Part shown: in pieces, positions 6,418 through 9,667 of the stretch
How the letters are laid out: the number at the start of each line of letters is the position of its first letter
Position numbering within the stretch: the stretch's first letter is position 1
DNA from: an uncultured Eubacteriales bacterium
Lineage (GTDB): Bacteria; Bacillota; Clostridia; Oscillospirales; Acutalibacteraceae
DNA: 9,667 nucleotides
Assembly: GCA_934615635.1 (NCBI GenBank)
Contig: CAKTTT010000083.1
Location: 1 to 9,667, forward strand
Direction: 5' to 3'
The notes under the pieces: generated by a model
Databases searched by the model: none
The model's input: the letters and a program-made list of their open reading frames with translations, nothing else
Told to the model about the DNA's origin: nothing
Made by a program: the position numbers and the translations under genes

Positions 6418-7823
6418 GTTACGAGCTGGTAGCCGGGTTGGAAACCCATGTGGAGCTTTCCACCAAAACCAAAATCTTCTGCGGGTGCACCACCAAATTC
6501 GGCGGGGAACCCAACACCAACTGCTGCCCCATTTGCATCGGCCTGCCGGGCACCCTGCCCAAGCTGAACCATGAGGTGGTGCGCTATGCCATCAAGGCGG
6601 GGCTGGTGACCAACTGCGCCATCAACACCATCTCCAAGATGGACCGGAAAAACTACGTGTATCCCGATCTTTCCAAGGCCTATCAGATTTCCCAGTACGA
6701 CAAACCCCTGTGCGAGCACGGCTATATCGAGCTGTCCAGCGGCAAGCGCATCCGCATCACCCGGATCCACATTGAAGAGGACGCAGGCAAGCTGGTGCAT
6801 ACCCGAGGCGACACTTATGTGGATTACAACCGCGGCGGGGTGCCGCTGATCGAAATTGTCACCGAGCCGGATATCCGCAGCGTGGATGAGATCCGGGAAT
6901 ATCTGGAGCGGCTGCAGTTGATGATGAAATACATCGGCGTGTCCGACTGCAAGATGCAGGAGGGCTCCCTGCGCTGCGATGTCAATATCTCGGTGCGCAA
7001 ACAGGGAGAAGAAAAGCTGGGCACCCGGACGGAGATCAAGAACATGAATTCCTTCGCCTTCATCGAAAAGGCGGTGGCCTATGAAATGGAGCGGCAGATC
7101 GATCTCATCGAAAGCGGCGAGCCGGTGGTTCAGGAAACCCGCCGTTATAACGATGTGGACAATGTGACCGAGAGTATGCGGGGCAAGGAGGACGCTCACG
7201 ATTATCGCTACTTCCGGGAACCGGATCTGGTCACCATCGCCACGACGGAGGAGGAAATCGAGGCGCTGCGCGCCACCCTGCCCGAGTTGCCGGATGCCCG
7301 GCTGAATCGGTACACGCAGGAGTGGGGGATTCCCGCCGCCGATGCCCAGCTTCTGGTGAAATACCGCCGGGTAGCGGAATACTTTGAGGAGGCCTCCCAG
7401 GGAGTGACCCCCAAGACGGTTTCCAACTTCATCATCGGCCAGATCTTCCGCCGCCTCTCCACAGATGCGGAAAAGGAAAACGCCGACATTTCCGTCCCCG
7501 CCGTCAATTTGCGGGAGCTGGTGGCCCTGATCGACAGCGGCAAGCTCCGGATGAATCTGGCGAAATCCACCCTGGAAAAAATGCTGGATACCGGCAAGCC
7601 GGTATCCGAACTGGTGTCCGAGGAGGATATGAAGGGGGTGGACGACTCCGCCCTGCTGGAGCTCTGCCGCCAGGCGGTGGCGGATAATCCCGGCGCGGCG
7701 GCGGATTACAAGGCGGGCAAGGAAAAGGCGCTGAAGGCCATCCTTGGTGCGGTAATGAAGGCCACCCGCGGCAAAGCGGACGCGGTAACGGCGGAAAAAA
7801 TATTGCTGGAGTTGTTAAAATAA
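6414..7823 (+). CDS. gatB: Asp/Glu-tRNA amidotransferase subunit B
   Basis: GatB (469 aa from GTG 6414) binds the mischarged tRNA, phosphorylates the Asp or Glu side chain with ATP and completes amidation with ammonia from GatA. Visible marks are GLETHVEL at the start (usually GLEVHVEL, so Val is replaced by Thr, with His12 and the acidic residues kept), KNYVYPDLSKAYQISQ, EEDAGK, EGSLRCDVNIS, DYRYFREPD and a C-terminal YqeY-like tail ending in GKADAVTAEKILLELL. Cys23, Cys25, Cys38 and Cys41 form a CxC plus CPxC metal site of the kind known in many bacterial GatB proteins but absent from S. aureus. Length is normal. The GTG overlaps the gatA TGA (GTGA), giving the family's usual short N-terminus; ATG 6399 would add five residues. 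It is the last gene of the operon. Confidence 0.98.
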   Translation: MSYELVAGLETHVELSTKTKIFCGCTTKFGGEPNTNCCPICIGLPGTLPKLNHEVVRYAIKAGLVTNCAINTISKMDRKNYVYPDLSKAYQISQYDKPLCEHGYIELSSGKRIRITRIHIEEDAGKLVHTRGDTYVDYNRGGVPLIEIVTEPDIRSVDEIREYLERLQLMMKYIGVSDCKMQEGSLRCDVNISVRKQGEEKLGTRTEIKNMNSFAFIEKAVAYEMERQIDLIESGEPVVQETRRYNDVDNVTESMRGKEDAHDYRYFREPDLVTIATTEEEIEALRATLPELPDARLNRYTQEWGIPAADAQLLVKYRRVAEYFEEASQGVTPKTVSNFIIGQIFRRLSTDAEKENADISVPAVNLRELVALIDSGKLRMNLAKSTLEKMLDTGKPVSELVSEEDMKGVDDSALLELCRQAVADNPGAAADYKAGKEKALKAILGAVMKATRGKADAVTAEKILLELLK

Positions 7824-7867
7824 AAAGCAGTAGGGGCGCAGCGTATCGGCAGGCTCCGTAAATCTTA

Positions 7868-7905
7868 AAAATCGAGGTACAGTCAACAAGCTGTACCTCG
7901 ATTTT
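7868..7905. terminator. Bidirectional intrinsic terminator between gatB and the methyltransferase gene
   Basis: A perfect 15-bp stem (7868-7882 with 7891-7905) with an 8-nt loop carries AAAA at its left edge and TTTT at its right edge. It lies 44 nt after the gatB stop and about 80 nt past the stop of the converging methyltransferase gene. Leftward transcripts would have five U; rightward ones have four. It most likely ends both transcripts. Confidence 0.8.
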
Positions 7906-7987
7906 CACTATACATTCACTTCCCGGAAGTAGATAACCCGCTAGGACGCTTTGGAAGAGCGTCGGCCAAAATGTCATGTGAGGACGC

Positions 7988-8776
7988 TCATTTTGCTTGC
8001 AAGTCCAGTACCGTGGCATAGTGCAATATATCAAATGTTTCCGGCAATGTTTTCATATAACTTTTATGCTCCCTTTCCCAAGCGGCAATTTCCTCTGCAC
8101 TTAACGATGAAGCGCCAATGCCACGGCAGGCCTTCATCCGTCCGTGCCATGTTTCACGGGTAAAGGGGACTTTTATATCATAAGCGATCGCGTTGGCAAC
8201 CTCAAACATATCCCCAAGCCATTTTGGCGTTTCAAGCTCATAACGCTCCATTCTCCCCCCTGACCAGGCTGGATTATATTTAAGAACCATATCTTCGCTT
8301 GTTTTTGCGATTCTATCTTCAAAAGGCAACCACGCCATAAACAATATAACAAAGTGGCCATTCTCTTTTAACACTTTATGTATTTTGGGTAAAGCTATTG
8401 CTTTATCGAAATACATAAAGCATTGACAAGCCGTTACAACATCAAATGTTTTATCTGGAAAATCAAAAGTTTCTGCTGAGGCAACAATGTACTCTATATC
8501 TAACCCTGACGATTTTGAAAGTTGTATTGCTTGTTCAATTTGATTTTTCGATATATCCGCTCCAACGAATTTTGCACCGAATCGAACCATGTTTCGTGGT
8601 AAAACTCCGGTTCCTGTTCCCAAATCGAGGACAAATTGACCTTTCGTGCATAAACCTAAATCAACAAGTTTTTGATAGAACTCGGCAGGATAAATATCAC
8701 GGTATTTGGCATAATCCTTTGAGGCCAGTCCCCAATCAAACTCTTTTCCATGATCAATATGATCTAATTTTTGCAT
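7988..8776 (-). CDS. Class I SAM-dependent methyltransferase
   Basis: The 262-residue product has a Rossmann-type methyltransferase fold. Motif I is VLDLGTGTG (49-57), which binds S-adenosylmethionine. GADIS (72-76) supplies the acidic residue that normally contacts the SAM ribose. SAETFDF (about 101-107) and FDVVTACQCFMYF (about 113-125) are the later core motifs. There is no signal peptide or membrane segment, so it is cytoplasmic. The C-terminal third is rich in Trp and charged residues and may form the acceptor pocket; the substrate cannot be told from sequence. ATG 8776 follows GAGGGG on the leftward strand. By eye the gene is near 40% GC, far below the neighbouring gat genes, with many AT-ending codons. 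That suggests acquisition by transfer. It stands alone, convergent with gatB. Confidence 0.9.
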   Translation of the reverse strand: MQKLDHIDHGKEFDWGLASKDYAKYRDIYPAEFYQKLVDLGLCTKGQFVLDLGTGTGVLPRNMVRFGAKFVGADISKNQIEQAIQLSKSSGLDIEYIVASAETFDFPDKTFDVVTACQCFMYFDKAIALPKIHKVLKENGHFVILFMAWLPFEDRIAKTSEDMVLKYNPAWSGGRMERYELETPKWLGDMFEVANAIAYDIKVPFTRETWHGRMKACRGIGASSLSAEEIAAWEREHKSYMKTLPETFDILHYATVLDLQAK

Positions 8777-9204
8777 ATGTTCCCCTCAAGTCAATATAAG
8801 GTATTTTCAGCGGCATTATAACGCCATGGCCTCGAAAAACGGCCTTTCTTTCCCTAGGTAGCCCGGGTATGAGAAGCATAGCCATCACCCCATAGGCCGC
8901 CCGTACGCCATGAAAGGTCTGCTCCACAAGGCACTAGCTTCGGGTGGAATCAAGAGGGGGTGCAGGGTATTTCCCCCGGCTACCCCGGCCTCACTTGCCT
9001 CCCCAGCGTAGCTTGTCCCGCGACCGGTTCTGGTGGTCCCAGTGGTCAGCCGCCGTCCCGCCTCCGCATTGGCAGCCCGCGTTCCTTCGCCGCTGGAAGG
9101 GAGAGGCAACCCTCCCGCACGAGCATTGCTCCATTTGTGAAACAATGCCTAGCCGGTCCCTCAGCCTATTCCGCCAGAGCATGTCAAGGGAGAAGTTTAA
9201 GGGA
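8777..9204. other. Unassigned GC-rich intergenic block
   Basis: This stretch separates the methyltransferase from the rRNA terminator and is much richer in GC than the methyltransferase gene. Both strands have open frames here, including a leftward 86-codon one from TTG 9145, but they have atypical composition and no convincing ribosome sites. A TATAAT (complement of 8815-8820) might be a -10 element for the methyltransferase, without a good -35. GC-rich self-complementary segments (for example GGGGG near 8955 with CCCCC near 8973) suggest structure. I do not recognise tmRNA, RNase P RNA or SRP RNA. Confidence 0.45.
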
Positions 9205-9240
9205 AGAAAAAAGAAAACCTCCCGAAGAATCGGGAGGTAA
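9118..9240 (+). pseudogene. Possible remnant of a small zinc-ribbon protein gene
   Basis: The rightward frame from 9118 reads HEHCSICET, like the first Cys pair of short DUF2116-type zinc ribbons (HxHCxxC, then CSxxC, then EKF). In the same frame, SREKFKGRKKK follows at 9184-9213 at the right distance, but the second Cys pair is missing. A +1 frame at 9167-9187 instead reads YSARACQ, resembling the expected YCSRACQ. Restoring one gene would need base changes and two frame adjustments, and no nearby start was found. The Lys-rich tail coincides with the U tract of the opposite-strand rRNA terminator, so part of the likeness may be chance. The family link is from memory. Confidence 0.25.
9205..9238 (-). 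terminator. Intrinsic terminator of the rRNA operon
   Basis: A perfect 9-bp stem (9217-9225 with 9230-9238) and 4-nt loop is followed, read leftward, by a long U-rich tract (complement of 9205-9216). It begins about 10 nt past the predicted 3' end of 5S rRNA, the expected place for the end of the rRNA transcript. Confidence 0.9.
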
Positions 9241-9247
9241 AAGGAAG

Positions 9248-9365
9248 AGTCGGCGCCTACCTATTTTTCCAGGCCGCTTCCAGCCAAGTATCTTGGGCGC
9301 AAGTGGGCTTAACTGCCGTGTTCGGGATGGGAACGGGTGTACCCCCACCGCTATCGGCACCGACT
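9248..9365 (-). rRNA. rrf: 5S ribosomal RNA
   Basis: The complement carries the 5S core CCCGTTCCCATCCCGAACAC followed by GGCAGTTAAGCCC. The ends pair as the terminal helix: 9248-9257 with 9356-9365, ten pairs with one G-U. This gives 118 nt, a normal length. It follows 23S on the same strand, as in a standard bacterial rrn operon. Ends were set from the helix and may be off by one or two bases. Confidence 0.95.
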
Positions 9366-9374
9366 ATATTCCCC

Positions 9375-9401
9375 TTCTCAGGGTATCGTATACCCTGAGA
9401 A
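9375..9401 (-). other. Hairpin in the 23S-5S spacer
   Basis: A perfect 12-bp stem (9375-9386 with 9390-9401) with a 3-nt loop lies in the roughly 98-nt spacer between 23S and 5S, just before the 5' end of 5S. Such spacer helices are commonly where the precursor is cut; that role is inferred here. Confidence 0.6.
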
Positions 9402-9464
9402 CTGAACAAAGAAAAAGAAGAAAAGGACCGCAAAAAGGATTCTGTAACATGATCTCGCGCTGTA

Positions 9465-9667
9465 GGTCAAGCCCTCGGTCTATTAGTACTGCCAAGCTAA
9501 AGACGTCACCGTCCTTACACATGCAGCCTATCTACCAGGTAGTCTTCCTGGGACCTTACCTGATTACTCAGTGGGATATCTAATCTCAGGGCCGGCTTCA
9601 CGCTTAGATGCTTTCAGCGTTTATCCGATCCGCACTTAGCTGCCCAGCTGTGCCACTGGCGTGACAA
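9465..9667 (-). rRNA. rrl: 23S ribosomal RNA, 3' end only
   Basis: The complement contains the conserved 23S tail: GCTGAAAGCATCTAAGC, then GGCAGTACTAATAGACCGAG and the terminal CTTGACC, which normally pairs with the 5' end of the molecule. Only about 203 nt of roughly 2.9 kb are inside the window; the gene continues beyond the right edge. The 3' end is placed after CTTGACC and is good to a few bases. Confidence 0.95.

Noticed and set aside
8885..9145. An 86-codon leftward frame starting at TTG
   Set aside because: No convincing ribosome site, Gly/Ala/Arg-rich composition and no recognisable domain; similar open frames exist on the other strand.
8960..9583. A 207-codon rightward frame
   Set aside because: It crosses the complement of 5S and the end of 23S rRNA, a common source of false protein calls.
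1..9667. CRISPR array, insertion sequence, integrase or tRNA gene
   Set aside because: No regularly spaced repeats, no transposase or recombinase motifs and no tRNA-like cloverleaf were seen on either strand.

Overview
The window looks like a piece of a Gram-positive Clostridia chromosome (Bacillota), quite possibly from an Oscillospiraceae-type gut bacterium. The grounds are a GC-rich coding style, an aspS-gatC-gatA-gatB cluster, a GatB with a cysteine metal site, Gram-positive-style membrane-anchored surface proteins and a Firmicutes-like 5S/23S tail. The family-level placement is inference.

Layout. (1) Positions 1-761 hold no convincing gene but carry several strong hairpins; at least one is a terminator-like structure for the leftward genes. 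(2) Positions 762-2541 hold two overlapping leftward genes. Both encode secreted proteins held in the membrane by one C-terminal segment: a LamG-like jelly-roll protein, then a small protein resembling the TasA/CalY (camelysin) beta-sandwich. (3) A divergent promoter region spans 2542-2811. (4) Positions 2812-7823 hold a tightly packed rightward operon, aspS-gatC-gatA-gatB, behind a good sigma-A-type promoter. It encodes an aspartyl-tRNA synthetase and all three subunits of the tRNA-dependent amidotransferase. (5) A 15-bp hairpin at 7868-7905 is placed to terminate both the gat operon and the converging gene. (6) Positions 7988-8776 hold a leftward, clearly AT-richer class I SAM-dependent methyltransferase gene, probably acquired. 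(7) Positions 8777-9204 are GC-rich and unassigned, with a possible zinc-ribbon-like remnant near the right end. (8) The end of a leftward rRNA operon follows: the 3' end of 23S, a spacer hairpin, 5S and a terminator.

How the genes work together. AspRS and GatCAB from one transcript fit indirect Asn-tRNA(Asn) formation: a non-discriminating AspRS charges tRNA(Asn) with Asp, and GatCAB amidates it. The AspRS has the DHGG histidine associated with relaxed tRNA choice. GatCAB could also make Gln-tRNA(Gln). The two surface proteins are probably translationally coupled and may act as a pair at the cell surface; their ligand is unknown.

I found no CRISPR array, insertion sequence, tRNA gene or recognisable defence system. 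The least explained parts are the surface-protein pair, the 20-bp hairpin at 645-689 and the GC-rich block at 8821-9200.
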